64,000 bases of DNA from Actinernus sp. WN-2022 (GCA_030867875.1 JAOWCC010000019.1:110116047-110180046); one strand, 5' to 3'; shown: positions 33,601 through 45,477, counted from the stretch's first letter. A program made the numbers and translations. Notes: generated by a model from the letters alone, not told the origin.

Positions 33601-36600
33601 ATGTACCTTTATTCTCTAATTACATCACCATAGTGCTCTAGAGCATATAATATATGCTCTGACATTGACTTTCCTTTGTTTTGTCTTACATCAACTACTA
33701 TATATAAAGTAATAATATTTTTTTTGTAGTTCACTTTACCCAATTACCTTATTTATGTCTAGCACTGGACATATATTTGGTATTAAAGGTCTATTAAAGG
33801 TCTATATTCCTAAAGCTCAAATTACTTGATGTATTTGACATCAATAAATATCAAACATATTCCTTTATGTTTAAAACCTTTGACAGATTCTCTATTATAC
33901 CTCAATGCTTTCGAACCTACTTTATCCTTAATAGAGACATACATTCTTATGAAACATGGAGTGGCAACAAAATTCACATCCACCAAGTTAGAACAACAAC
34001 CAGGAAACACACCCTTAAGCACTATGGACCAACCTTCTGGAATTCCCTTGATAACACTATAACCCAAGCACAATCCTTAAATATTTTTCAGGCTAGACTT
34101 AAATCACATCTTTTCCAACTAAAACAGTGAACCCTAATTATTGACTATTTGTTTGTTTTTGTTCATAATCTATGTTATTTTGCTGTACCAATGTACTTCT
34201 ACTCGCAGTGCTGATTTACCAATTATAAAATTTTGCCGCCCATGGGTGTCAGTGCCTGTACAAGCTCCTTGGAGTTTTTTCACTGAACACCTTCCATATA
34301 TACATACTATATAGATAATATAACATATTCCACTTAGATCTACAAATCGATATATACAAAAGATACAAACAAGCAAATAATCAAATAATAATACTGTATT
34401 ATATATTTCATTTTATTTTGTGTGTAAACGTATATACAGTCATGTATTATATATATGGTAAAATAAAGATTGACTTGACTTATTATGACTTCAAACTCAT
34501 GGCCCACAGAGTCAATAATTAGCACCCGTCGTATTATTAGCACCCTTTTCCTCTGCTCGTATTATTTACAGTATTAGTATTGTTACAGTACTTGGTATTA
34601 GAATTAGCATTAGAATAATTAACATAAGTATCAACATTAGTATTAGGATTATTATATTCAAGAAATTATGAAACTTGAGAAACATTAGCATTAATTTCAA
34701 TTTTCAAAAAATATAGAATTAAAAGAGAGCTATGATAGGAATATTCATGGGCCCAGTCAATGGGCCCACAGTCAACAAGGATTGTAATATATATAAAATT
34801 GGTTCAATGCATAACTTAAAGATCTAGATACAGTGTAGTACATGTACATGCATTGGTAGCTAGAAAAGTTAACATTTGATTTTAAGCTTCTTCCTGCACT
34901 TGAAAAGCAGTTTCATTGAAGGGTCTTGAGTCCGATCTTAGCCTTTAAATATATACATACACATACACGTACATGTATATGATGTACACATTCAGTTCTA
35001 ATTTGATTTCAAGGCCAATAATCTTTAAGTTGTTCAAGTTTTTATTTCTTAGCCCTCTGTTATGAATTTCAGTGTTTCTAATGCAAAAACATAAATTTCC
35101 ACAGAGTGTAACACTGAAGTTAAAAAAAACTTGAATAAATTGAGAAATGTCCTATATTAACATCACAATGGCTGTTTTCATGTAGGCATTTAGTGTGACA
35201 TAATAAGTTCATCAGAGGATGAAAAAAATGCCATTAGCATACAGCATAGAATGGCTTGCTTCAGTGCCCACACATGGATCAGTGTTAAATGGTATCATGT
35301 TGATGTTCATTCTCAGTGCCCACACGTGGATCAGTGTTAAATGGTATCATGTTGATGTTCATTCTGTAGCTACAATGTACCAATATCATGAACATTGTGT
35401 CATATTGGTAACTCTACAGACATTTTATAAATTAAATTAAATCACCACCCACATTTCTTTCACATTAAATATCAAAGCAATGTCACATAAAGTGCATTCA
35501 TTTCAACACATGTCAAGAAGATAAGACATTATCCTATTTAAATCAGCTTTAGTAATGATTAAGTACCATCCTTGGATAACAAACTACAACATCCAATATA
35601 AAAGCCTGATGTATTGAATTCAATATTTACCACGTAATATTTCATTCAGATCTATTAATGAACTAGCCATCTTACCTTCCAGAGGGTATTCGTCATAGTA
35701 GAAGCCCTTCTTAGGATCATCTTTTTCTTCTGCTTCAAAAGGCCATTCCTGAAGATTAACATCACAAAGCATAAGCTATGAATGTGAAGCATGATAAGAA
35801 CAAGTGACAAGCACACTTTTTATTCTTACAAGTCTACATTTTAGATACAAACAAGGTTTTTGTGTCTTGTTGAATTGTTCTTTCTCTCCATCAATGCCAT
35901 AACATAACATCCACCTAACTCTGGCATATACATTATTTTCCTCTCTCAAGTATCAAGTGCCAAATGTACATGTAAATGTGATATCAAAGTATCTATATTT
36001 GATCACATCAAGCTGATCTCATGGAATATAAACACTAAGCAGAAAGTACTGAAAATAGCAACATCCACTGTGGTCAACAACTTGTAACTTAATTCAATCT
36101 TTTAACGAGAGCATCTTTATATGTAGTTACCAAAATAGCTATAGAGTGCCAGCTATAGTATTACTAGAAACAAAATATAGAGAAGGACCTAGAACAATGA
36201 AATACTTAAAAGTCATTGAAAGTTGCTCTAAACTTGATAAATTTCTAGAAGAGTCTAAAAAGTTATCTGCACACAGCTGTGTATATATCATGTGTATATG
36301 TATATAAAATGTAGATAGGTAGATATAAATTGCAATCATTACCTCTTACAGTAACTGCCAGTCTAGCAATACTTACTGCCACGTCATCCATTGTCATTAA
36401 TGTGCCAACCAGAGATCCCATTGGTCCCTGACACAAAATGGCCTTTTGAAATCATGGTTGGCACATTAGCACAACAACTGTAATGTTTATCAACACTAAG
36501 TATCACTACAACACTAACAGTACAGCTTTCAAAACGTAGCAACAGTTAAAATGATGTCATTTATATTTTTGATTTTTAAATAGAAAAGAATGTCATATTT

Positions 36601-39600
36601 GTCAAGTGACCAAAAAAAAAAGAAGTATTAATCAAAATTCTAACTCCATTCTTCAAATAACTTCTTACTTAATTATTTTTTTCCCTTTCCCCATGTTTTG
36701 CAATGATTTTTTCCCCATACAGCCTTTATATGCAAGGAAATAAATATTAGATGGCCTCACAATCAAAATATAGATGTGTCAATATATGGTCTATATGTAT
36801 TGTAGCACCAAGAACAAATAAACATGTAATTCCAGATACATAACTATAAGCACAAAAAAATGGGGAAATCATATCAACTTCCTTTATATTCAGGGAAAAC
36901 AAAGTTGGTAAAATATTCCATTTTTTTAGATGCAATGGCTAGTTTATAGCCCAGCAGGCCAATTGTTGGCAGCCAGTCATGTCTAGAGCTAATGTAATGA
37001 TGCAATTACTATTTACATGTATTAACCACTAAAGCATTTTGACAATGAGATATTAATAGGATTTCATATATTTTAAACTTCAACTGGCAAACTGTCAAAC
37101 CATTTGAATGAGTACATACATGTCGAAGATGGAAAATAAACTACTTCCTAAATTCTCTGATCTGTTCAAATGTTCAACCTTTTCTGTTTGAACAAATAGT
37201 TGATATTGTTTTAGCCAAGTACTGGTACAAGTAATGATGGTTGACATGGAAAATAGTGTGTCATCATTAATAAACAACCAATGTATGGTAAATTGCTTCC
37301 CTCACTAAAATTAAAAAAAAATTGCAATACAAATGTACGAAATCCTACCAACCAATAAAACACAAAATCAAGAAACATTAAACTCTAAACTTTCTAATTG
37401 TTTTGAAAAGAAAGCTTTGAAAAAAACACTTATTCATATGCATAGCTCGGTACTATTTCACAGTTACTACGTGTAATAAGGCTTCGCCAAATTATTGTCA
37501 AAATTTACAATGAACAGAAAATATTGACTAACGATTCTAGGTTCTCAACATATACTTGCTATTTTTCTATCTTTTTACCATTTGATTCAAGTTTCTGTTC
37601 TGTTTCTTGTTCAACTTCCTGGTCTGAAAAGCTAATTTTAATTATTTTCCATTTCAGATCTGATGAAGCTTGATGTCTTCTCTTATCGCTCGATATCTTT
37701 TTTTTATTTTAATAACCTTTACTTACTTAAGTCCTACTACTTTCCCTCGATACATTTTAATGATAAATTTGGCATTACGGCGATTACGCGAAAATTCACT
37801 CTAACAAAACGAACAAGTAGGCAACAAAGTAAGTCTGTCCATTTGATAGTCGCCCTTATAAAGGCTCACTCACATTCCATACACTGGGCTTTTGGTTCGG
37901 CTCGGATGGAAATCGTACGCGTACCAATTTTAATATCCGAACCAAAATCCGATGTATAGACTGTAGAGTACACGGGCCTTTTATAGAAATCTATGGCAAA
38001 AACATTTCCCATAACACGAATCGAAACTACGCTTCAACAACTGCTCAATCATAATAATGCAATCACGCTTCGAAACTGTGGTTTCGTTTCCGCAAAAATT
38101 CACTGCACCATCGAGTTTTACTTTATAGTAAACAGCTTTGCTCGATTAAACAACGGCGAGATCAGTGGTAAACACCAAAATCTACCAAGTACCCAGCGTA
38201 CAAATGTATTCCTTCGCCATGAAACATTTATATTATAGAATCCATATTATACATATATATATGTATTTATAGGGATATAGCCGTATTGAGTAAGTTCGCG
38301 TTCTTGTTTCTCAGCTCTTGTTTCTACCTTTCTTACATGTAAATCTCTCGTAAAAAAGTATTTCGTTTAAAACTGTGTCCGAGAAATAGACATGGATATT
38401 TGATTGAACCGAAAGACACCAGTCGAATAACCGAAACCGAATAACCATAGCATGACTTCAGCATGATTCACTGAGCTTTCTAAACAATATACGCGGTTAG
38501 GAGCAGTAGAAAGGGAGAGAACACTGTCCACTCGCCGTGGAAACGTGACCTTCACAAACGCACTTGAATTAGTGTTGACATTACGAAATGTAGATACACT
38601 ACAACGCCGTTCGTCCGAAGAGTTCGCAGAAAGGAGAATTCGAGAACTAGACAATCTACGGGTGTTGAACGTCACATTAAATACATGCTGTACTATCTGC
38701 AGCGACGAACTCTGGAGAGGGGTCATGTTGATTGCTACCGCTCTGTTTATGATATCTTATTATCTGTTCATATCGACCTGTAGATGCTTTGCTATGAACG
38801 TTTCTAAATTCACGCAAGATTTTATTTGGTCTATTTGATATCCGCCATAAATGATGGTGAATTTGAACGGTTCACTTGAACTGATCCTATACACTGAAGC
38901 ACTGCCGTCAGCCCTCCAAAAACCCAAAACAGAGCTCTCGAACGCCTGTTGGCCAGTAAATACAACTCAATAAATACTAGGCAAAGAGGTCCGCGCGGAG
39001 CGTTAGTGTTGCGAGATCGAAAGTTTTGAGTAACCGTGAAAGTCCGCATGCTCGCCGATGTTGACCTTTTGTGTGAATGGTTGTTGGCCCTTCTCTTCAG
39101 TCAACACCGAGCCCACATCTATCGACAGAAACACTCTTACGCACAGTGCTTTTGCAGCACGCGAAACATTAACGGTAGAGTAGGATCCGCTTGAATCAAC
39201 TCGACTCTTTCGCCGCAAATAAAAGCGTGCTTCATCGCCCGTGTGGCGCTATCGTGAAGGTGAAGACAGAATAGATGACGAGAAGTGCACTTACTAAATT
39301 GACAGGGTATCCTCTATACGTGAAGTCAGCTGTGTGTGACCCAGGCGCTTTGCAAGTCTCTTCTGCAGTCCTACTCGAGGTAGAACACGAATTAGTCGTA
39401 TCGTTCTCAATCACACAATCACCTGAAAGGAAACACACATGATATGAGGATCTAACCGAACGAGAGCTAGACAGGGAGAACAAACACGAACTGGAACGTG
39501 TCGAGTCTATACCTTCAGGTCCTTCGCGTGAAATCCACGCTGTAATCAAAGAAAGAACATGATTAGTAAATGAACTATCGAAAAGCCAGCTCCGTAACAG

Positions 39601-39732
39601 TGAGGTTATTTTGTACTCGCAAATACACGCACTTCAAAACCAGAAAGCACAGAGCGAACGTGCTGGGATAAGTCGCTCTGACATCAAGGAAAACCCCGCC
39701 GTAGTACCTTGCTTACTGTATCTTTTACCCAT
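29774..39732 (-). CDS. NKD: naked cuticle (NKD) homologue, Wnt pathway
   Basis: Seven coding exons: 39708-39732, 39295-39422, 36377-36427, 35676-35748, 33463-33560, 30831-30935 and 29774-30670. Splicing at GT-AG sites keeps one frame of 1377 nt (458 residues). The start MGKRYSKQ resembles the myristoylated MGKLHSK of vertebrate NKD. The middle has YPLEVVELPDLPDG, like the PLQVALP block of vertebrates. The single EF-hand (loop about 150-161) lies in QEWLYTLYDFEEQGQVTRE, joined by splicing to DLKNLVKSIYEV. LRVRLSVS follows at about 191. A YLDLA motif is at 382-386 and the last 19 residues are His-rich (HRHEHHHQHSHHHYHHY). NKD proteins bind Dishevelled and inhibit canonical Wnt signalling, often as an induced feedback antagonist. 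Splice sites are inferred, the first exon least securely. Confidence 0.88.
30831..30935 (-). CDS. NKD: NKD exon 6 (EF-hand)
   Basis: 35 codons, phase 0 at both ends (acceptor TTGTATTGTAG, donor GAG|GTCAGT). It encodes the entering helix and loop positions 1-11 of the EF-hand. Confidence 0.9.
31333..32210 (-). mobile_element. TIR transposon relic in NKD intron 5
   Basis: The ends pair TTATTACAC..TTATTTTCGCAACACTTTAA with the inverse at 32160-32207. The minus strand contains a transposase-like C-terminal piece around 31520-31600 (CTSEILKELGAEEIEDGDDE then stop), in which the acidic end is characteristic of DDE transposases of the pogo/Tigger type. Most of the gene is missing or out of frame. 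The exact superfamily is uncertain. Confidence 0.65.
32407..33355. mobile_element. 949-bp foldback in NKD intron 5
   Basis: Arms of about 190 bp. TAACAGTGACCAAAAGCTTG (about 32453) faces its inverse near 33303, and an outer block TGAACCCGGTTAA faces TTAACCGGGTTTCA. The interior includes a SINE-2 body fragment at 33050-33110. The 71-codon plus frame at 32758-32973 is not recognised. Confidence 0.82.
33463..33560 (-). CDS. NKD: NKD exon 5
   Basis: 98 nt, phase 1 in and phase 0 out (donor AGA|GTATGT). It encodes VELPDLPDGKNIELTFEREG and a TQTKPLR end. Confidence 0.78.
33780..34490 (+). pseudogene. 5'-truncated LINE tail in NKD intron 4
   Basis: The plus strand encodes a LINE C-terminal end (HYGPTFWNSLDNTITQAQSL..LKSHLFQLKQ, stop at 34128-34130), followed by about 350 bp of 3' UTR ending AATAAAGATTGACTTGACTT. 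No RT core is present. It is antisense to NKD. Confidence 0.78.
34491..35261. other. NKD: NKD intron 4, AT-rich
   Basis: Contains repeated TTAGTATTAG/ATTAGCATTAG motifs near 34565-34650. No exon is evident. Confidence 0.4.
35262..35365 (+). repeat. 52-bp tandem duplication in NKD intron 4
   Basis: Two nearly identical units, 35262-35313 and 35314-35365, starting CAGTGCCCACACATGGATCA. Confidence 0.92.
35676..35748 (-). CDS. NKD: NKD exon 4
   Basis: 73 nt between ATCTTCAG and G|GTAAGA. It encodes an acidic EWPFEAEEKDDPKKG..YDEYPLE segment, phase 0 in and phase 1 out. Confidence 0.75.
36377..36427 (-). CDS. NKD: NKD exon 3
   Basis: 51 nt between TTTTGTGTCAG and GCA|GTAAGT, phase 0 at both ends. 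It encodes GPMGSLVGTLMTMDDVA, which can be aligned loosely with ELVGDVLRDTL of vertebrate NKD1. Confidence 0.65.
36428..39294 (-). other. NKD: NKD intron 2
   Basis: A 2.9-kb intron without array or clear transposon. Frames on both strands at 38367-38838 overlap each other and are not recognised. A 45-bp exon-like segment near 37576-37660 does not keep the reading frame. Confidence 0.45.
39295..39422 (-). CDS. NKD: NKD exon 2
   Basis: 128 nt between CCTTTCAG and TTA|GTAAGT. Phase 1 in and phase 0 out link exon 1 to exon 3 without a stop. It encodes a polar DCVIENDTTNSCSTSSRT..YRGYPVNL stretch, which is poorly conserved, so support comes from splice sites and phase. Confidence 0.6.
39708..39732 (-). 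CDS. NKD: NKD exon 1 (start, myristoylation signal)
   Basis: ATG with G at -3 and G at +4 opens MGKRYSKQ, and the exon ends phase 1 at CAAG|GTACTA. Gly2, Ser6 and Lys7 fit the N-myristoyltransferase pattern. An alternative donor, ACA|GTAAGC, would end the exon 9 nt earlier in the same phase. Confidence 0.65.
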
Positions 39733-41750
39733 CACTAGTTCATTACATGTCTTCTCGTGACGCCACTCAGTTGGTTTCAATGTTTGGCGAGTCGCTTTTG
39801 CGTTGACGGTATGGAGAGAAAGTGGTACGACGGTGAATGGTTTTCGCTCGGTCGTGAGCCTTGTGTCGGAAGCTTTGAAGGTGATCAGAGCGGTTCGTAG
39901 CCCTGTCATTTGATGCTATTGACAGTGACTGATTCAATTGTTCTAATCAAACTCTAATGAGCAAACGGGACCATCTGATTGGTTCACAATAAAAGTAGCC
40001 AATTATGTTCAAGTACTAATTTCAAAAGAAAATCCGTATGGGCTACACTCGACCCCGAACACTACAAGCCCCGTTCAAATCCGAAAGCAAAATCTGTGTT
40101 AAATCGAAAGACATCTACCGCTGTTACCCTGCATCAAGTGTTATGTTTGTTAATAATAATAAAGAATGTTGAGAAACTCAATTGTGTTTTTCCCCGTAAA
40201 TGTTGTGACGTTTTATCGCACGAGATAAAGGCAGCAGGTCTTTAGTTCATATTTCAGTGTAGTTCGAGTGATGCTGTGGCTAGCACCGCGCTCTAATGCG
40301 GTACAACATTTAATTGTCATCGAGCACAGTGAAGTGAATTGGAAATTCAGATTGAAATACTTGTGTTTGTTTAGCGCTCTTTGTCGCTCTCGCTTTTTCT
40401 ATTCGGTGTCGGCTTTGCTATTTCCCGTGAAATAATCAGAATAGAATCCGACAACGTCGCTTGGCTGAACGACAGAATCCATAAAGACGGCGTTTTGCGC
40501 TTGGAAAAGAGGCGGCGGGTTTGGTGTGATAATCCTGCCTTACTGATAACTTACACAAACTACAATTTGAAGGATGGAACGAACAAAGTCTAACAAAACA
40601 TTTACTTATTTACATATTCACCGCAGGTTTATCAACATGCCGAAATGAAATTAACCTGAGCGGTCGCCTGAAACAGTCCATATTTTAATCATACATACTA
40701 TAGTTTATGTTTAGCGACATAAGCTTACCTCTTTCCGACTGTGAGCCATCGCGGGGCTTTTTTCTTAATTTCCTGTGCAGTTTTCTCATGGCTAAAGTTA
40801 AAAGTTCCGCTCTTTTCGAGTTCGGCGTTTGGCCTTTTTTTGTACGAAAGAATGAGATGATGGTGGCTTTACTAAATGAGCCAGTCGTGGTAAACTCAAC
40901 GTGCTAACTGCTCGTAATTACCACAGTTATGGTACTAACTGAAAAACGCCTTCAACGGTACAAAAAGTGTGATTAGAGGCGCGGGTGCACATGTCCAGGA
41001 AAGGTTGATTTATGACCTGTTAACAATGGCTCTACAACAAAGCATTGAAAGGCGTCCGAAATAGATGGACACCTCCGATATAATTATAGAGAGCCGTTTG
41101 TCTGTCATTCAATGGACAGGAACTGGTTTATGCTGAACGGAAAACGAAAAAAAAGCCTACTTGGGCAAGGACAGTACTTAGGCACTACTTAAAGAATTAC
41201 CGGTTAAATTGCGCCTCTTAAAACTTCTCGGTATCTCATCAAATCATCTAAAGTGACCCTAAAACCTATCCGTATTACAGGGCTAGATGTCAGGTGTGTC
41301 ACATGACAATTGTGTCAGTTAGTTTGCTACGCCATGCGGAAGCCACCCACCCATCTCATGTAATTATACTTCCTGTTCGATTTCTCTATCTAGGGTGCGC
41401 GGCATTCGATGAACTGAAATATCTCGCGCAGGCGTCGTCTTACAGCCATCGGCGTGGTGTCGTGATCGTGGGCTGTGGATTGAGGTACGTGGGACCAAAA
41501 GTCTGATCTCGACCACCGAGCGCAGTCACCAAGAAAGACTGTTTGACTGTCAGTTCTTCTGATTGTCTCTCAGTGAACTGAAGATTTGTCGTTCAAAGTT
41601 CAGGCTCGTTTATAACCGAAACTCGGTTATACTTGGAAGTTACGAAAAAACAGGTTTTTCAGTTGGAAAATTAGAAAAAATAGAGAACTTCTGATGAAGG
41701 AGGTTTATCACCCTTGTTTACCTTGCACTCCCTTTACCAATGTAACAACT
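39733..41750. other. upstream region of NKD
   Basis: This should hold the NKD 5' UTR and promoter. No TATA box is defended. CTTTGAAG at 39873-39880 and AACAAAG at 40582-40588 and 41036-41042 match the short TCF/LEF core, but such matches are frequent by chance. No other gene is seen. Confidence 0.35.
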
Positions 41751-41903
41751 CTACCTACTGTGATCTACTGGATTCTACCGCATGCTATTATCTTAATATA
41801 TCTACCTACTGTGATCTACTGGATTCTACCGCATGCTATTATCTTAATATATCTACCTACTGTGATCTATTGCATTCTACCGCATGCTATTATCTTAATA
41901 TAT
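41751..41903 (+). repeat. 51-bp tandem repeat, three copies
   Basis: Units start at 41751, 41802 and 41853 (CTACCTACTGTGATCTACTG...). The unit is 17 codons, which is why two plus frames stay open across it. Confidence 0.95.
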
Positions 41904-42225
41904 CACATCGTCATTGTTATTTTGTTGTATCTGAACTTGTTCTTTGTCATTAACCATTTGTAGAAATGGAATAAGTCTCGAGTCCCCTTACTGTGTAAGT
42001 TATGTAAAGCCGTTGGTTTGAAAGAGATATAACTGGTACGTGGTGACTATGATGGCGAATGCAGCGTGGATAGGCGGGCATAGTCATGAAGCCCATGGCC
42101 GATCTGAGTTTCTACACAGAACTATAAATATCTCGCGAATAAGCAAAAACCGTGGACGAATATCATGCTTGTTGAATGTTGGATCTGTATGAAGATCTAA
42201 ACAGCCAAAGAATAATATATAGAAG
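41904..42225. other. no recognised feature
   Basis: Intergenic sequence without supported features. Confidence 0.4.
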
Positions 42226-42325
42226 CGAGAAGTCCAAGGACTATAAAAAAGCTGAAACAACGTGTATAATTTTAAACGTACTATATGATATTTCGGCTAG
42301 CCAAACTAGCCTTCTTCAGGTACTA
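42226..42325 (-). other. hammerhead-like motif, copy 4, with repeat box
   Basis: On the minus strand CUGAAGA (42313-42319), one A, a GGCUAG..CUAGCC hairpin, GAAA (42291-42294), then UAUC. Its other flank carries AGTCCAAGGACTATAAAAAA, a diverged form of the box at 2790 and 3314. GTACTA occurs on both sides of the motif. Confidence 0.48.
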
Positions 42326-43735
42326 GATGTTGAAAGTGGAGAGTTCTAAAATAGGGGGTTACAATATATAGGATTTCACAATATATAGAAATATCACTGG
42401 TCTCGACATTGCGGGTTACGAATGACACAGCGAGTATTGCAGTTGCTGCTAAGCGTCGTACACTACGTGCTGTACTGGCAGTCCGGCAGAGCCTCTTCCG
42501 CCTTTCGACTATGAAACTGGGACCTAGACACTTCATTCCTAACTGAAAGCGGAAAACAAAATAGAAAATACAAATAATCGCCCATTGAGCAACGTTTGTG
42601 ATGTAAGCCGGTAACATTCCACCATTGCGTACCTTTTTTTCTCATGCATGATCAGCGAGGCATCTTTCACGGACTCTATAAGTCGAACCTTTAAATCCGA
42701 AATCATAACACAATGTCGGTATTTTATCTCAAGAAGGCTAGAACAACCACAAGCCTTGGATTTGTGATATCAGTCGGAATAGACCGAGTGGCGCGACTTA
42801 ACTTTCCTTCTTGTCAGCCTCCTCAATAAGGGAGACACAAATCCGCAGATTTTGGTAAAGCCGACTCCATCATCCGCATCCTAAAGACTATACGTAAACA
42901 ATCTTATCAGTCTGGCAACTATGCTTTTCACACGCGAAAAAGGACATCACAGTTTTCTGCAACTTGACAGAAGGTAGAATATTTAGGCGTGGGATTAGCC
43001 GGATAGATTACTGTTTGGCTGGGTAGAGCTGCGCTGTGATTATGCTTAGAAACGTTTGGTCATAAAATGCACTCAGTTTATATCTGCGCGGGTGATTGTT
43101 TTATAAATTTTGAGTTCTTCGATGTTGATGTTGTTTTAATGATGGGATGCGATAGTCGTTCAATGGTGGTATTTCAAGTTTCTTTCTGAATAAGTTCGCC
43201 CTCAAAGCAATGTTTGACGTAGTAATGAAAATACTCATTTCCGTCATTTCGACAATACCACAATGGTGTAAATTGGACTGCGCATGCGTACTGACGATCT
43301 CACCACTCTTTATTCTCTCAATTCACCATTGGCATGCATCTGAGAATAAGGAAGTCTCGAATGTGATTTGGTTATTTTGGGTACACATTTAGCTAGACGA
43401 TGGGGCAGACATTGTATTATAGTTTATTTGTGTGTACTTACTGAGCGTGACTGGTAATCAGTGGGTGAGATCCCGGTCACGTCTCACTCTGTCACGTTCA
43501 CACATTGAACACGAGAACCCATCAGCACCGCATGACACACACTACTTTTATCCGGCTTTATACTGTGATATCATCGACTCGACCTCAAAAAATGAGAAAT
43601 GCTATTACCCCGATATGTACACCAGGTCATTGCGTCAAGTCACTGTCACGAAGTGTAGTATGTACATTGTAGGTTCTCCGGGTTCTCCGGTTTTCCTCTC
43701 CGCAAAATTCCAATTCGATCTGTGGATTAACCGGG
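42326..43735. other. no recognised gene
   Basis: The minus frame 42306-42617 and the plus frame 43432-43782 show no known domain. The second runs into the 35-bp array. Confidence 0.4.
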
Positions 43736-44085
43736 TCCTGACTTTGATCAGCCCCTATGGTGGTTTCAGGTCCAGACTTTGATCAGCCCCTATGGTGGTT
43801 TCAGGTCCTGACTTTGATCAGCCCCTATGGTGGTTTCAGGTCCAGACTTTGATCAGCCCCTATGGTGGTTTCAGGTCCTGACTTTGATCAGCCCCTATGG
43901 TGGTTTCAGGTCCTGACTTTGATCAGCCCCTATGGTGGTTTCAGGTCCTGACTTTGATCAGCCCCTATGGTGGTTTCAGGTCCTGACTTTGATCAGCCCC
44001 TATGGTGGTTTCAGGTCCTGACTTTGATCAGCTCCTATGGTGGTTTCAGGTCCTGACTTTGATCAGTCCCTATGGTGGTTTCAGG
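43736..44085 (+). repeat. 35-bp tandem repeat, ten copies
   Basis: Ten units starting TCCTGACTTTGATCAGCCCC, with T/A variation at the fourth base and rare changes in the CCCC run. Period is exactly 35. Confidence 0.96.
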
Positions 44086-44689
44086 TCCCGTTAGAAATTA
44101 AAGAGTTTTTTTCAGAGAACAGCCAGGGAGCCGGTGGGATGATCACAACGTCAGTAAAATATTCACATGTACTAATGAGGCCTTTTTAGGGGGGAGGGGG
44201 GGGGGTATGCATGTCCCCTGCCTGAGTTTCAAAACTAGTCGTGTCGCAGTGTCGGAAGGTGGACATTTGTCTGTTTTCTTATTTCATTGTCGCTCTTGCA
44301 ATTTCAGACGTTCGTCGTTATTTCATTTCCTTCATGTCGCTGTTTCAACGCTTTGTCGCTTGTCGGAATTTACGCCTCACTATTAAATGCGCGATGGGCC
44401 TGATGTGCATATCTTTAGCGGGCTCTTAAAATAGATCCCATTAGTTTAGCTACCGTATCTGTCAGATCTACCCGTAAGTAACGATAAGTGCATGCATTGA
44501 GAGCTTGAGGGCTGGTACGGTGAGCGGTGGTCATGACGTGAGGTTGATAATTTATATTTCAGATACATGTAAGGTGTTTGTCTACCCTATAAATAGTTAT
44601 TAGAAGGAATTGTCAGTAGACTTTCGGAGCCAGAGAGTACCGCTCGAAACGAGCCACACTAGTATTGGCTAACCCAACAATACAAAACA
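44086..44689. other. no recognised feature
   Basis: A G-rich run near 44190-44205 is the only notable item. Confidence 0.4.
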
Positions 44690-45235
44690 CCCGGGGGGGG
44701 GGGGGGGGGTACTCCTGTTTGTGACGTATTATGTATGTGCCGCCCGGGTGGGTCAGGGTTTTGAGCTCAGTTTGGGCAGGTAGGGTCAGGGTTTTGACCA
44801 GATTTGGGCAGATCAGGGTCAGGATTTGAGTATAATTTGGGTGCAGTCAGGGTCGGGGTTCAGTATTTTTTAGGCAGTTAGGGTTATTTTTTTTAGCTAC
44901 TATGTCAAAAAAATACATTCTGTTGCCGCATTTTGATCGCCTGTCCACATGCAAACACTGAGGTTCCCTTACATTGTGACGCCGCTAATTCGTACTTCAG
45001 TACTTATCTATGTACTCCATCTGCTGATTTGTTTACCCAATACCACGTCCCAACTTGAAATGTTCCGTATTTTGCATGCAATCCCGGTACGCGGTATACC
45101 GGCCGGGATATATATCCGACCGTGTTTTGAAAACAATTTAAAGAAGGGGCAGTAAGAGTTTGTTTTTCCCCAAAAAGGGGGCAATCAGGGTTTTGGATAC
45201 ATACCCATTTTTCACCGTAAGAACGAGAGGTACGA
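44690..45235. mobile_element. hAT-like MITE, copy 2 (inverted)
   Basis: Inverted relative to 14524-15042 and similar along its length. It begins with a long G run then GTACTCCTGTTTGTGACG, and ends near ACCCATTTTTCACCGTAAG. Spaced GGGTCAGG motifs are retained. The plus frame 44949-45155 encodes nearly the same peptide as the minus frame in copy 1. Confidence 0.85.
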
Positions 45236-45254
45236 AAACAACAGAGCTACAGCA

Positions 45255-45352
45255 TTGGTACTGTATTGGTACTGTACTGGTACAGCATTGTACTACATTG
45301 GTACAGTACTGTATTGGTACAGTACTGTATTGGTACAGCATTGTTACTGTAT
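45255..45352 (+). repeat. TTGGTACAGTACTGTA-type short repeat
   Basis: Irregular repeats of (C)TGTATTGGTACAG and CATTGTAC. Low complexity. Confidence 0.8.
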
Positions 45353-45477
45353 TACTCTAATTTCGACTCGTAAAAGGTAACTTTAGAATGAACGGCCGAA
45401 AGGAAAATGAGAAAGTAACATGCAGCGGTCAGCGGTAAGTAGAAGAAACCGCATGAACGCGAGTGCTGTACGGGATG

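Noticed and set aside
36377..36421. ATG in NKD exon 3 (MGSLVGTLM) as the true start
   Set aside because: It also fits a myristoylation pattern, but MGKRYSKQ at 39732 is closer to known NKD starts and connects through exon 2 in the correct phase. It is kept only as a possible alternative start.
37576..37660. Exon-like 45-bp segment (minus) between AGCTTTTCAG and ATG|GTAAAA
   Set aside because: It preserves phase 1 and would lead into a stop in exon 3. Exon 2 at 39295-39422 solves the phase without it.
38367..38838. Open frames of 119 (minus) and 97 (plus) codons
   Set aside because: They overlap each other on opposite strands inside NKD intron 2, with no recognised domain or splice context.
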